A stretch of 64,000 nucleotides of DNA from Hyphomicrobiaceae bacterium (lineage in GTDB: Bacteria; Pseudomonadota; Alphaproteobacteria; Rhizobiales; Hyphomicrobiaceae): contig JAKFWF010000002.1 of NCBI GenBank assembly GCA_021730785.1, positions 62,001 through 126,000 of the forward strand, given 5' to 3'. The position numbers were made by a program, and so were the translations under genes. The notes under the pieces are model-generated. The model saw only the letters and a list, made by a program, of their open reading frames with translations. It was not told where the DNA came from and ran no database searches. Positions 36,091 to 43,674 of the stretch are shown here, piece after piece (position 1 is the stretch's first letter; each line of letters opens with the position of its first letter).

Positions 36091-36116
36091 GTTTGTCGAA
36101 CGACAGCGGGCGCCGC

Positions 36117-36341
36117 TCAGAACAGGCCTTCGAACTTCTTCTTGAAGCGCGACAGACGGCCGCCACGGTCCATCAGGCGCTGGTCGCCGCCGGTCCAGGC
36201 GGGATGGGTCGTTGGATCGATATCGAGCGACAGTGTGTCCCCCTCCTTGCCATAGGTGGAGTAGGTGACGAACTGCGTGCCATCGGTCATCACCACCTTG
36301 ATCTGGTGGTAGTCCGGGTGAAGATCGGCGTCTTTTTTCAT
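36117..36341 (-). CDS. rpmE: 50S ribosomal protein L31
   Basis: The 74-residue product begins [12 protein letters not shown] and contains [12 protein letters not shown], then a basic R-F-K-K-K-F tail, as in ribosomal protein L31. The CxxC zinc ligands of the zinc-containing paralog are absent, so this is the zinc-free type. The ATG at 36341 is chosen from homology; an in-frame start at 36365 would only add eight unrelated residues. It converges with rcdA at the bidirectional terminator. Confidence 0.95.
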   Translation of the reverse strand: MKKDADLHPDYHQIKVVMTDGTQFVTYSTYGKEGDTLSLDIDPTTHPAWTGGDQRLMDRGGRLSRFKKKFEGLF

Positions 36342-36540
36342 GGGATGTCTCGGCGATAATGCCACAAATGGACGAGCGTTTTCGCGCCGCCCAGATATGG
36401 CCGGACTACAGGTGATTTCGGCTCAGGCCAGGGTCTTAGTGGAAAGGCCAGGCCCGCACAAGAGGCCATGCCTTGGGCCGTCCAAGACCGGTCCGCGAGC
36501 CGTCACGTGTCGCCGGTCGGCGCCAACATACTGCACGCAC

Positions 36541-36771
36541 TTACTTGCTGCAGATCAGTCGGCAATAGGTCACACCGTTAGCCGTGCCGCCGTGCAGCTG
36601 CAGACAGTGGTTTACCGACGTGTAGTAGCGTCGACGCGCGAAGCAGCCGACGGGCTGGACCTGAGTGCTGATCTGCGGCTGTAGCAGCGGCGGCGACAGG
36701 ACCGCCTGCGCGGTGCCGGAGCAGGCGAGTATTGTGCTGCTGCATAGGATAGCAGTGATGATCGATCGCAT
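36541..36771 (-). CDS. Small secreted cysteine-containing hypothetical protein
   Basis: I do not recognise a family for this 76-residue product. It has a clear signal peptide: a basic start, a hydrophobic core (about residues 4-15) and a likely cleavage after T-A-Q-A (residue 23). The mature part of about 53 residues has four cysteines, paired in C-F-A-R-R-R...N-H-C and Y-C-R-L-I-C near the end, suggesting disulfides in the periplasm. Cys17 just before the cleavage site makes a weak lipobox. It stands alone between rpmE and a divergent dehydrogenase. It could be a chance frame, but signal peptide and cysteine spacing argue otherwise. Confidence 0.5.
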   Translation of the reverse strand: MRSIITAILCSSTILACSGTAQAVLSPPLLQPQISTQVQPVGCFARRRYYTSVNHCLQLHGGTANGVTYCRLICSK

Positions 36772-36893
36772 GGTAGCATCCCTATTTGTTGCCCTGCCCC
36801 AGGATCATCGTTCGGCCCTTAAGAATTCCTTACAATGACGTTTCGTCTAGTAATGCGATCCATCAACATTCCGAGATGCGCGGGAGCCAAAAC

Positions 36894-37778
36894 ATGACCA
36901 GATCGATCGCCTTCGTCGGCCTTGGCGCCATGGGCTCGGCGATGGCCGAGACCCTGATCAAGAAACAATTCCGCGTGACCGGCTTCGACATGCGGCCGGA
37001 AGCGGTCGCCAAACTGTGCGCAGCTGGCGGGCACGGTGCAACGTCGGTGGCGGACGCAGCCAAAGGGGCCGATGCGCTGGTCCTCATGGTCGTCAATGCC
37101 GACCAGGCCGAAGCCGTGCTGTTCGGCGGCGGCGCGCTCGCCGCGCTCAAGCCCGATGCCACCGTGATCGTGATGGCGACCTGCGCGCCCGGCCGCATTG
37201 TGGCGATCGCCGAGCGGGTGACAGCGACCGGCCGCAGCTTCATCGATGCGCCAGTCTCGGGCGGCGTGGCCGGCGCAACAGGTGGCACGCTGACGATCAT
37301 GGCAGCGGCCCCGGCCGCTGTCTTCGAGCACAACAAGCCGCTGCTCTCGGCGATGGGCTCCAATCTGTTTCACCTGGGCGAACAGCCCGGCCAGGGCGCC
37401 GCTATGAAGACCGTGAACCAGCTGCTGGCCGGCGTCCACATCGCGGCAGCAGCCGAAGGCCTGGCGCTCGCCGAACAGGCCGGCATCGACGCGGCGCTGG
37501 CGCTTGAAATCCTGTCAGGCTCGGCCGCCTCGTCGTGGATGTTGAAGCACCGCGGGCCCCGCATGGTTGCCGACGACGGGCAGGTGACGAGTGCCGTCGA
37601 CATTTTCGTCAAGGACCTGGGCCTCGTCCTCGATGCCGGGCGCGCCGCCAAGATGGGACTGCCGCTCGCCGCCGCCGCCCACCAGCAGTTCATCGCCGCC
37701 TCCGGCCTCGGCATCGGCGGACGCGACGACAGCCAGGTGATCGAGACCTACCGCGCCCTGCGCGAACGCAAGCGCTGA
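36894..37778 (+). CDS. 3-hydroxyisobutyrate/L-threonate dehydrogenase family oxidoreductase
   Basis: The 294-residue product is an NAD(P)-dependent beta-hydroxyacid dehydrogenase. The Rossmann motif G-L-G-A-M-G is at residues 9-14, the substrate-binding segment D-A-P-V-S-G-G near residue 118, and the catalytic Lys lies in M-K-T-V-N-Q-L-L-A-G near residue 168. Overall the pattern is closest to L-threonate dehydrogenase (LtnD) rather than HIBADH, but threonate partner genes (ltnABC) are absent here, so the substrate is open. GGGAG lies 8 nt before the ATG at 36894; the frame is open further upstream, to 36786, without a site. Confidence 0.85.
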   Translation: MTRSIAFVGLGAMGSAMAETLIKKQFRVTGFDMRPEAVAKLCAAGGHGATSVADAAKGADALVLMVVNADQAEAVLFGGGALAALKPDATVIVMATCAPGRIVAIAERVTATGRSFIDAPVSGGVAGATGGTLTIMAAAPAAVFEHNKPLLSAMGSNLFHLGEQPGQGAAMKTVNQLLAGVHIAAAAEGLALAEQAGIDAALALEILSGSAASSWMLKHRGPRMVADDGQVTSAVDIFVKDLGLVLDAGRAAKMGLPLAAAAHQQFIAASGLGIGGRDDSQVIETYRALRERKR

Positions 37779-37885
37779 CGAGGTGCGACAGGGCGCCGCG
37801 AACGCCTGGTTTCAAGTTGAACGCAATTAACCATGATCGTTTCCCAGGCTTGCAGCCCGCCCCCATGCGCCGGCATGGGTCCACC

Positions 37886-38533
37886 ATGCTGCCCGTGTCT
37901 CGACATCAGCTGTTTGCGTTGATCTGGCTTGTGACCTTTCTCGCCGTGTCACTGGCGCATGCCCATCCCCACGTTCGAATCAACGTCGACGCCGCGATCG
38001 TCATCGAGGCCGACACCGTGCGGGGGGTGCGGTATGCATGGCATTTCGACCAGGCCTACCTCGAAGGACTGAAAGAGGAATACGACACCGATCGGGACGG
38101 CACGCTGTCCGATGCCGAATTGCAGGTGTGGCTCGCGCTGGCCATCAAGAACCTCGCGCACTTCAAGGCATTCACCCATCTGAAGCACGGCGCGGGCGCA
38201 GTGCTGCTCGAACCGGCCAGCGACATCCGCATGCAGCGCACAGCCGGCGGCCTCACGCTGCAGTTCTTCGTCAAGCCGACGAAGCCCGTAAACGTGAAGA
38301 CGGCGGCCCTGCAGATCGACATCTATGACGCGACGTTCTTCACCGAGTTCGTGCTCGGCACTGGCCGCGGCGTTGTGATCGAGGGCGCCGGCAAGGAGGC
38401 GTGCTTGGCCGAGGTCGCCTTGGCGCCGGGCGGGCAGCAGCAGAAAGCGATCAGCGCCTTCATGAAGGTGTTCGGCAAGCTCGACGCCAAACTGGCGCCG
38501 GCCAAGGCGATCACGGTAACCTGCGGCGGCTGA
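37886..38533 (+). CDS. DUF1007 family periplasmic protein with an EF-hand-like loop
   Basis: The 215-residue product starts with a signal peptide (hydrophobic stretch about residues 9-25, cleavage near A-H-A) followed by H-P-H-V-R-I-N-V, the hallmark of DUF1007. Near residue 68 the segment D-T-D-R-D-G-T-L-S-D-A-E has the D-x-D-x-D-G calcium-loop pattern, as reported for many members. DUF1007 proteins are often encoded beside nickel/cobalt exporters of the NicO type; here the neighbour is a BenE-like permease instead, so any transport role is uncertain. Two start codons are possible (37865 or 37886), both with weak ribosome-binding sites; the second gives a normal signal peptide. Confidence 0.8.
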   Translation: MLPVSRHQLFALIWLVTFLAVSLAHAHPHVRINVDAAIVIEADTVRGVRYAWHFDQAYLEGLKEEYDTDRDGTLSDAELQVWLALAIKNLAHFKAFTHLKHGAGAVLLEPASDIRMQRTAGGLTLQFFVKPTKPVNVKTAALQIDIYDATFFTEFVLGTGRGVVIEGAGKEACLAEVALAPGGQQQKAISAFMKVFGKLDAKLAPAKAITVTCGG

Positions 38534-38542
38534 AGCGCCACG

Positions 38543-39712
38543 TCACGGCGGTTTAGGCGCAGTTCCTCGCACTCGCGCCGCTGCATGATCGAGCCCGAGC
38601 ACCAGCAATCCAGCGACCAGCCCCCAGAACGCGGCACCGACGCCGATAAGGGTGATGCCCGACGCAGTGACGGCGAAGGTCAGCACAGCGGCAAACCGGT
38701 TGCGGTCATCCTGCATGGCTTGCGCCAGGGCGCCGGTCAGCGAGCCCATCAGTCCGAGACCGGCAATCGCCTTGATGAGGACAGGCGGGAAGCCCAGGAA
38801 CAGGGCAACGATCGAGGCACCCACAGCCGCGATCGCGAGGTAGATCACGCCGTAGGCAATGCCGGTCGTCCAACGCCGTTTCGGATCGGGATGGGCATCG
38901 GGTCCGGTGCAGATGGCAGCCGTGATGGCGGATAGGTTCACCGTGTGGGCGCCGGCGAACGCGACGACGACCGAGGCCACGCCTGTTACCGCCAGGCTCG
39001 ACGCCATCGGCACGGCATAACCGGCCGCCCGCAGCACAGCGGCGCCCGGCAGATTTTGTGAGGCCATGGTCACCAGGTAGAGCGGGATGCCAACGCCGAT
39101 CAGCACCGCAGGATCGAAGTCGGGCACCACGAGGTTCAAGCTCGAAAGCTCGAGGCCAAGGCCGCCGGCGAACGCGCCCTGGCGAGCGGCAATGGCGATG
39201 CCGCTCGCCAGCACGGCCAGCATCGCGGCCGGCGGGCTCCACAGCCGCACCACCAGGAACAGTGCAATCAGTGGCAGCACGAGTTGCGGATCGCTCTTCA
39301 CGCCGTCGAACAGGGCGATCACGAAGCGCACCAGCACGCCAGCCAGCATGGCGGAGGCCACCGCCACCGGAATGCGCTCGATCAGCCGGCCGAGCGGCGC
39401 GATCAAGGCCGTCAGGATCAGCAGTACGCCGGCCAGCAGGAAGGCGCCGACCGCCGCCCGCAAGTTGATCCCGCTGGTCACTGCGATCACGGCCGCACCC
39501 GGGGTCGACCAGGCGGTGATGATCGGGATGCGGTGCCAGGCGCTTAGCCCCATGCTGGTGATGGCCATGGCGATCCACAGGCCGATCACCCACGACGTGG
39601 TCTCGGCTTTGGAGGCGCCCACAGCAGCCGCGGCGGCCAGCACGACGGCCAGCGCGCCGGCAATTCCAACGAGAGCGGCAACGAGTGCCGCGATGATGGC
39701 GGAGAAGCGCAT
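38543..39712 (-). CDS. benE: Benzoate/H+ symporter, BenE family
   Basis: The 389-residue product is a polytopic inner-membrane protein with about 12 hydrophobic segments. The family feature G-L-x-A-W-H-R-I-P-I-I-T-A-W-S-T-P-G-A-A lies near residue 55, and L-P-x-A-A-V-L-R-A-A-G-Y near residue 222. BenE members are proton symporters for benzoate, though the specificity of a given member is not readable from sequence. Its stop codon is 10 bp from the converging DUF1007 gene. The ATG at 39712 matches the usual BenE start (M-R-F-S-A-I); ATG at 39724 is an alternative. Aromatic breakdown genes other than pobA (22 kb away) are absent. Confidence 0.85.
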   Translation of the reverse strand: MRFSAIIAALVAALVGIAGALAVVLAAAAAVGASKAETTSWVIGLWIAMAITSMGLSAWHRIPIITAWSTPGAAVIAVTSGINLRAAVGAFLLAGVLLILTALIAPLGRLIERIPVAVASAMLAGVLVRFVIALFDGVKSDPQLVLPLIALFLVVRLWSPPAAMLAVLASGIAIAARQGAFAGGLGLELSSLNLVVPDFDPAVLIGVGIPLYLVTMASQNLPGAAVLRAAGYAVPMASSLAVTGVASVVVAFAGAHTVNLSAITAAICTGPDAHPDPKRRWTTGIAYGVIYLAIAAVGASIVALFLGFPPVLIKAIAGLGLMGSLTGALAQAMQDDRNRFAAVLTFAVTASGITLIGVGAAFWGLVAGLLVLGLDHAAARVRGTAPKPP

Positions 39713-40159
39713 GGGGGGAAGCATAGGAAGTAAGGGGTTGGGAGTAGAGCGTGCAGCGTGCTGATCCCTCGCATTTAGCCTCATTTCACTTGCCGCCGCC
39801 ACTTCGGCCGAGCAGGCAGCCCGCGTTCAACCTACTGCCAAGCCATCCAGCGATGATCTGAGCTCAACAGAGCAGGAGGTGAGCGACCCGGACCATCCCA
39901 GGCACTGTAAACCGACAGCTTCCCTGACACCCTTTGCATTCGATGCCATGTGCCGCTTCGCCAGGTTGGCAGGCCAACCGCAACGCAATTTCCGCCCTCT
40001 GTTTCAACAGCCAGCCAGAGGGCGCGATCACTTGTTGCGCCGGCACGTTCGCAGCCCGTGCTGATCGATCGCTGGAAGTTCTTGCACTTCGTGCCCTCAC
40101 CTACTAGGAGAGGGCGTCCGGTCTCGTCGTGCGGCATAGACATGCCCACAACACCGGCG
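39713..40159. other. Intergenic region upstream of tRNA-Arg
   Basis: No gene is recognised in this 447-bp stretch. Several overlapping short frames exist on both strands, none with a ribosome-binding site and family features. No clear tRNA promoter could be picked out. Confidence 0.4.
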
Positions 40160-40236
40160 GCGCCCGTAGCTCAGCTGGATAGAGCACCAGACTACGAATC
40201 TGGGGGTCAGAGGTTCGAATCCTTTCGGGCGCGCCA
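40160..40236 (+). tRNA. tRNA-Arg (ACG)
   Basis: A complete 77-nt cloverleaf: acceptor stem GCGCCCG/CGGGCGC, D-arm with AGCTCAGCTGGATAGAGC, anticodon stem CCAGA/TCTGG around the loop CTACGAA (anticodon ACG), T-arm with GGTTCGAATCC, discriminator G and encoded CCA at 40234-40236. Its 3' end abuts recombinase-derived DNA. Confidence 0.97.
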
Positions 40237-40599
40237 CTCCGGTACAAATGTGCGAACCCCAGGGGTCGCAGATGTACCGGCCATAACACACTGTTCCAAA
40301 ACGTCTTTCCGGCCATGCAGGCGTATGACGCCCTCATCCACCTCAATGCGGTCGACGATGGAATTTAGCCATGCCTTGCGAGCAGGTGTCTCGCCTTCTT
40401 GAATGCGTTGGCGCATGAGGACGCTGAACTTGGCAACCGCGTCCTCTGTCACCTCGGCTTTGGCTTTGACGTTTCCGCGCGCTCGGGCCAGCGCCTCCTT
40501 CGAGCGGTCTCGGTCTGCCTTCAACACCGTGATCCGATCCTTGAGCAGGTCGTCCATTTCTGCGACGCCGTCCTCGATCAGTTTGTAGGAGGCCGCGAC
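40207..40599 (-). pseudogene. 3' remnant of a serine recombinase
   Basis: Read on the minus strand, about 130 codons from near 40599 to the TAG/TGA-type stop at 40207 encode the C-terminal end of a large serine recombinase: a Lys/Arg-rich coiled-coil stretch (D-L-L-K-D-R-I, R-D-R-S-K-E-A-L-A-R-A-R), then A-R-K-A-W-L-N-S-I-V-D-R-I-E-V and a terminal V-R-T-F-V-P-E-W-R-A-R-K-D-S-N-L, whose last codons run into the antisense of tRNA-Arg. The catalytic N-terminal domain is missing: upstream of 40600 this frame is simply antisense to the complete recombinase on the plus strand. It is therefore a truncated relic, probably cut when the second recombinase arrived. Confidence 0.7.
40239..40280. repeat. 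Imperfect 42-bp palindrome next to tRNA-Arg
   Basis: CCGGTACAAATGTGCGA-ACCCC and GGGGT-CGCAGATGTACCGG face each other around a 2-bp centre (AG). The size and central dinucleotide resemble attachment sites of large serine recombinases, and the site lies 3 bp after the tRNA CCA end within the recombinase remnant. It could equally be a transcript-end hairpin, although no T-run follows. Confidence 0.5.
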
Positions 40600-42210
40600 A
40601 TGAGCAAACCATCCCAACCCACCCACGTCGTCATCTACTGCCGCGTCTCCAGCAAGAAGCAGGCAACGGACGGTCAACGACTGAACTCGCAGGAATCGCG
40701 CTGCCGTGACTACGCACGCGATAAGGGATATCGCGTCGCTGCCGTCTTTACCGATGATGTGAGCGGCGGCGGTGACTTCATCAAGCGCCCCGGCATGGTG
40801 CGACTGCTGAGCTACCTCGATGAGAACGCGGACCGCTCGCACGTCGTCATCTTCGATGATCTCAAGCGCTATGCGCGCGATACCGTCTTCCACCTCAAGC
40901 TCCGGCAGGAGATGGCACTCAGGAACGCCACGCGCGAGTGCCTGAACTTTCGCTTCGAGGATTCGCCGGAAGGTGAATTCATCGAGACGGTGATCGCCGC
41001 CCAGTCGCAGCTGGAGCGCCAGCAGAACAGCCGCCAAGTTCGCCAGAAGATGCGGGCGCGCGTGTTGGCCGGGTTCTGGGTGTTCCGCGCCCCTGTTGGC
41101 TACCGCTACGAAAAATCCAAAGCGGGCGGCAAGGTGCTGGTGCCTGACCCTGAAGCCGCGCCCATCGTCCGCGAGGCGCTCGAAGGCTTCGCCACGGGCC
41201 GGCTCGCCACTCAGAGCGAGGTCAAACGCTATCTCGACCTCTCCCCCGGCCTCCTCTACCGGGCCAACGAGGCTGTCTACAAGCAACGCATCCGGGAGAT
41301 TCTGGAGTGTCCGATTTATGCCGGATACATCGAAGCCCCCGCCTGGGGCATCCCGTTGATGAAGGGCCAGCACGAGCCCCTTATCACGTATGAAACGCAC
41401 CGCCGCGTATTGGAACGGCTCCATAGACCGGAGGGTACGTTCGTGCGGCAGGACATGCGCGATGATTTCCCGCTGCGGGGGCTCATCGTCTGCGCTTGCT
41501 GCGAGCGCGCCATGACCGCCGCTAGGTCAAAGGGCCGGAGCGGCAAGTATCCCTATTACTTCTGCCAGACCAAGGGCTGCACCCACAGCGGCAAGTCCAC
41601 GCGCAAGGAAAAGATCGAGGGCGAGTTCGAGATGCTGCTGGATCACCTGCGCCCCTCAGCGCAGGTCATGGCCATGTTGCGCGTGATGGTCGCCGAGACG
41701 GGCGATGAGCGCCAGCGCACCCAGGCCCAGCAATCTGCCGCCCTCAAGACCGAGATGGCCGAGGTGGAGCGCAAGAAAGGGCTGATTCTGAACCGGCTGC
41801 TCGCCACCAGCGAGCCCGCGCTTGTTTCTATCTATGAAGATCAGATCCGGGGCATCCAGAAGAGTAAGATCGAGCTGGAGGAAAAGCTGGCAGTGGAACC
41901 GCGTCCCATCGTGGATATCGAGACTTGTTATCGAACCGCGCTCTCATTCGTCGCATACCCCCGGAAATACTGGGATTCTAGCGACCTCAAGCGCCGCAGA
42001 CTGGTCCCCAAACTGCTGTTTGGTGGTCGCCTGCGATATGACCGAAATGAGGGATATCGAACCGGCGGAATCGCCCATCCCTTCAGGACTTTGCGCCTCA
42101 TCGAGGAAGCAAAGTCCGATTTGGTGCCCAGAAGAGGACTCGAACCTCCACGCCTTGCGGCGCTGCTACCTGAAAGCAGTGCGTCTACCAATTCCGCCAT
42201 CTGGGCTTAG
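40600..42210 (+). CDS. Large serine recombinase (resolvase/invertase family)
   Basis: The 536-residue product has an N-terminal resolvase catalytic domain (about residues 8-155) with the nucleophile Ser in Y-C-R-V-S-S-K-K-Q, a recombinase DNA-binding domain (about 170-280; R-A-P-V-G-Y-R-Y), a zinc ribbon with C-A-C-C and later C-Q-T-K-G-C near residues 305-335, and a coiled coil (about 375-430). Such enzymes integrate or excise mobile elements. TAGGAGG lies 7 nt before the ATG. The last 29 codons are antisense to tRNA-Leu, so the stop codon falls just beyond the tRNA; the real element probably ended at the tRNA, and no other mobile-element genes remain. Confidence 0.9.
   Translation: MSKPSQPTHVVIYCRVSSKKQATDGQRLNSQESRCRDYARDKGYRVAAVFTDDVSGGGDFIKRPGMVRLLSYLDENADRSHVVIFDDLKRYARDTVFHLKLRQEMALRNATRECLNFRFEDSPEGEFIETVIAAQSQLERQQNSRQVRQKMRARVLAGFWVFRAPVGYRYEKSKAGGKVLVPDPEAAPIVREALEGFATGRLATQSEVKRYLDLSPGLLYRANEAVYKQRIREILECPIYAGYIEAPAWGIPLMKGQHEPLITYETHRRVLERLHRPEGTFVRQDMRDDFPLRGLIVCACCERAMTAARSKGRSGKYPYYFCQTKGCTHSGKSTRKEKIEGEFEMLLDHLRPSAQVMAMLRVMVAETGDERQRTQAQQSAALKTEMAEVERKKGLILNRLLATSEPALVSIYEDQIRGIQKSKIELEEKLAVEPRPIVDIETCYRTALSFVAYPRKYWDSSDLKRRRLVPKLLFGGRLRYDRNEGYRTGGIAHPFRTLRLIEEAKSDLVPRRGLEPPRLAALLPESSASTNSAIWA
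42122..42206 (-). tRNA. tRNA-Leu (CAG)
   Basis: An 85-nt class II tRNA on the minus strand: acceptor GCCCAGA with its complement, D-arm GCGGAATTGGTAGACGC, anticodon stem CTGCT/AGCAG around TTCAGGT (anticodon CAG), a variable arm CGCC-GCAA-GGCG, T-arm with GGTTCGAGTCC, discriminator A and encoded CCA at 42124-42122. The recombinase gene overlaps it fully on the other strand. Confidence 0.97.
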
Positions 42211-42377
42211 CGACAGCGTGCATAGGGCGCCATGGTGGTGCTGTCAACCATCGCGTGCGCGCCGGTTCGAGGTCCCGCAGCATCGCGCCAAAAGCTGGGC
42301 TGGCAGACAACGAAGCTCCTGCTCCAATGTCCTTCAGTTCCACTGTGCTTCAGCAATAATTTTCCGTCCTGGCACCC

Positions 42378-42968
42378 TCAGATCAGAAATCCCGACAGCA
42401 GCAGAATGACGCCGATGCCGCCAAGACCACCCGCCATCCACAGCAGAGCTACCATGCTGGTGATGATCGAGGCCGAGGCCAGCACAATGGCGATTTGGAA
42501 GGCGCCGGTCGCGAATTCGAACCGCACGTGCTTGATGCCATACTTGTCGCGGGTCTTCTCGGCGTCCTTGGCGCGACTGATCAATTCCTTGCGGCCTTCG
42601 CCCGGCTCGAACTTGCCGGTCTCCTTTTTGGTCTTGGGATCGAGGATCGGCTTGCCTTGCTCGCTCTCGTAGCGGTCCGCCGCCGCACGCCACTTGGCGA
42701 CGCGCTCCTGCATCGCCTTCTTCTGCGCCGGGTCGGTTGCCGCCAGCTGCAACAGGTCGACCTCGTCGGCAAAACTCTCGGTCACGGTCTTGCGGATGGT
42801 TTTCGCCTGGTAAAATGCCCACAGGTTCGACGCTTCGATGTTCGACTGCAGCGTGGCGGTCTGCGCCTTTTGCCCGAAGATCTCGGAAATCGCCAGCATT
42901 AGGGCGAGCACCGCGATGACGAGTGCTACAGCTTTGTTGTCGTGCTCATGGGGCGCGTGACCGCTCAT
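42378..42968 (-). CDS. DUF4337 domain-containing membrane protein
   Basis: The 196-residue product has an N-terminal membrane segment (about residues 13-30), a soluble, charged middle rich in Lys/Glu helices (about 35-140), and two C-terminal membrane segments (about 150-195). This and the motifs N-L-W-A-F-Y-Q-A-K-T-I-R and F-E-F-A-T-G-A-F-Q-I-A-I-V-L-A-S match DUF4337. Function is unknown. It lies about 170 bp beyond tRNA-Leu and points toward it; no strong ribosome-binding site is visible. Confidence 0.88.
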   Translation of the reverse strand: MSGHAPHEHDNKAVALVIAVLALMLAISEIFGQKAQTATLQSNIEASNLWAFYQAKTIRKTVTESFADEVDLLQLAATDPAQKKAMQERVAKWRAAADRYESEQGKPILDPKTKKETGKFEPGEGRKELISRAKDAEKTRDKYGIKHVRFEFATGAFQIAIVLASASIITSMVALLWMAGGLGGIGVILLLSGFLI

Positions 42969-43674
42969 TTGGTTCCACTTTCAAGTCGTTGCGAACGGGG
43001 GAGCCGACAACAGAACGGACGGTGCGCTGTTCGCTGCACCGTCCGCCATATCGGCTTGCGCCCGACCCATGCCAAGGGGACGGATCGAGCGCAAGTGCAA
43101 TTCGGTTGCCACAGCAAAATGAAGCTGTGACGACGGTTGCGTGACAGAGGGGCGGGGGCTGGCGGTGCACGGACGGGCGTGCATGGGTAAGTCGCACGAA
43201 GCGGGGAGGATTTCTGCTTGTCGACGGCGGGCGGAGCGATCCGCTGGCATGGCGGACGGGTGGGGGTGAGCCGTTGCTGCCACAGGTGAGCAGGCAGCCA
43301 CTACGCCGGGCACAACCCAGGTGTCATCCTCGAGCTTGCCCCAGGGCAGTACCTCGCCCATCGCCGCCAGTCGGCCCAACCTTGAAGCCCCGCGCGGTCA
43401 ATTGAGGTGCGCAAGATTGGCGGCGAACAGTCGCAAATCTTCCGCTGCCGACAGGCGACCGACCGTCGGTAGGTTGGCGATCACAAAGAGGCCCGTGACC
43501 CGGAGCACGCATTGTGTACGCGCTCATCACTCGTGTGGCAAAAACGCCGGACGCTGACACGGTAGCCGTGAGCGTCGCACCAATATGGCCTTTGGCCGGC
43601 TTCGAGGCCGATGGCGGCCTGACACCCGCGCCCGAGGCGTATCAGCCCGTCAAGGCACCCTCACTCAGGCGTTC
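42969..43674. other. Intergenic region between the DUF4337 and MATE genes
   Basis: I see no gene in these 706 bp. GGACGGTGC (43017-43025) and GCACCGTCC (43036-43044) form a 9-bp hairpin with a 10-nt loop and no T-run. A 132-codon minus-strand frame (42981-43379) lacks family features. The stretch may be decayed sequence. Confidence 0.4.

Noticed and set aside
42981-43379. A 132-codon minus-strand frame upstream of the DUF4337 gene
   Set aside because: Part of it looks protein-like, but there is no start signal, no family match, and the rest is low complexity.
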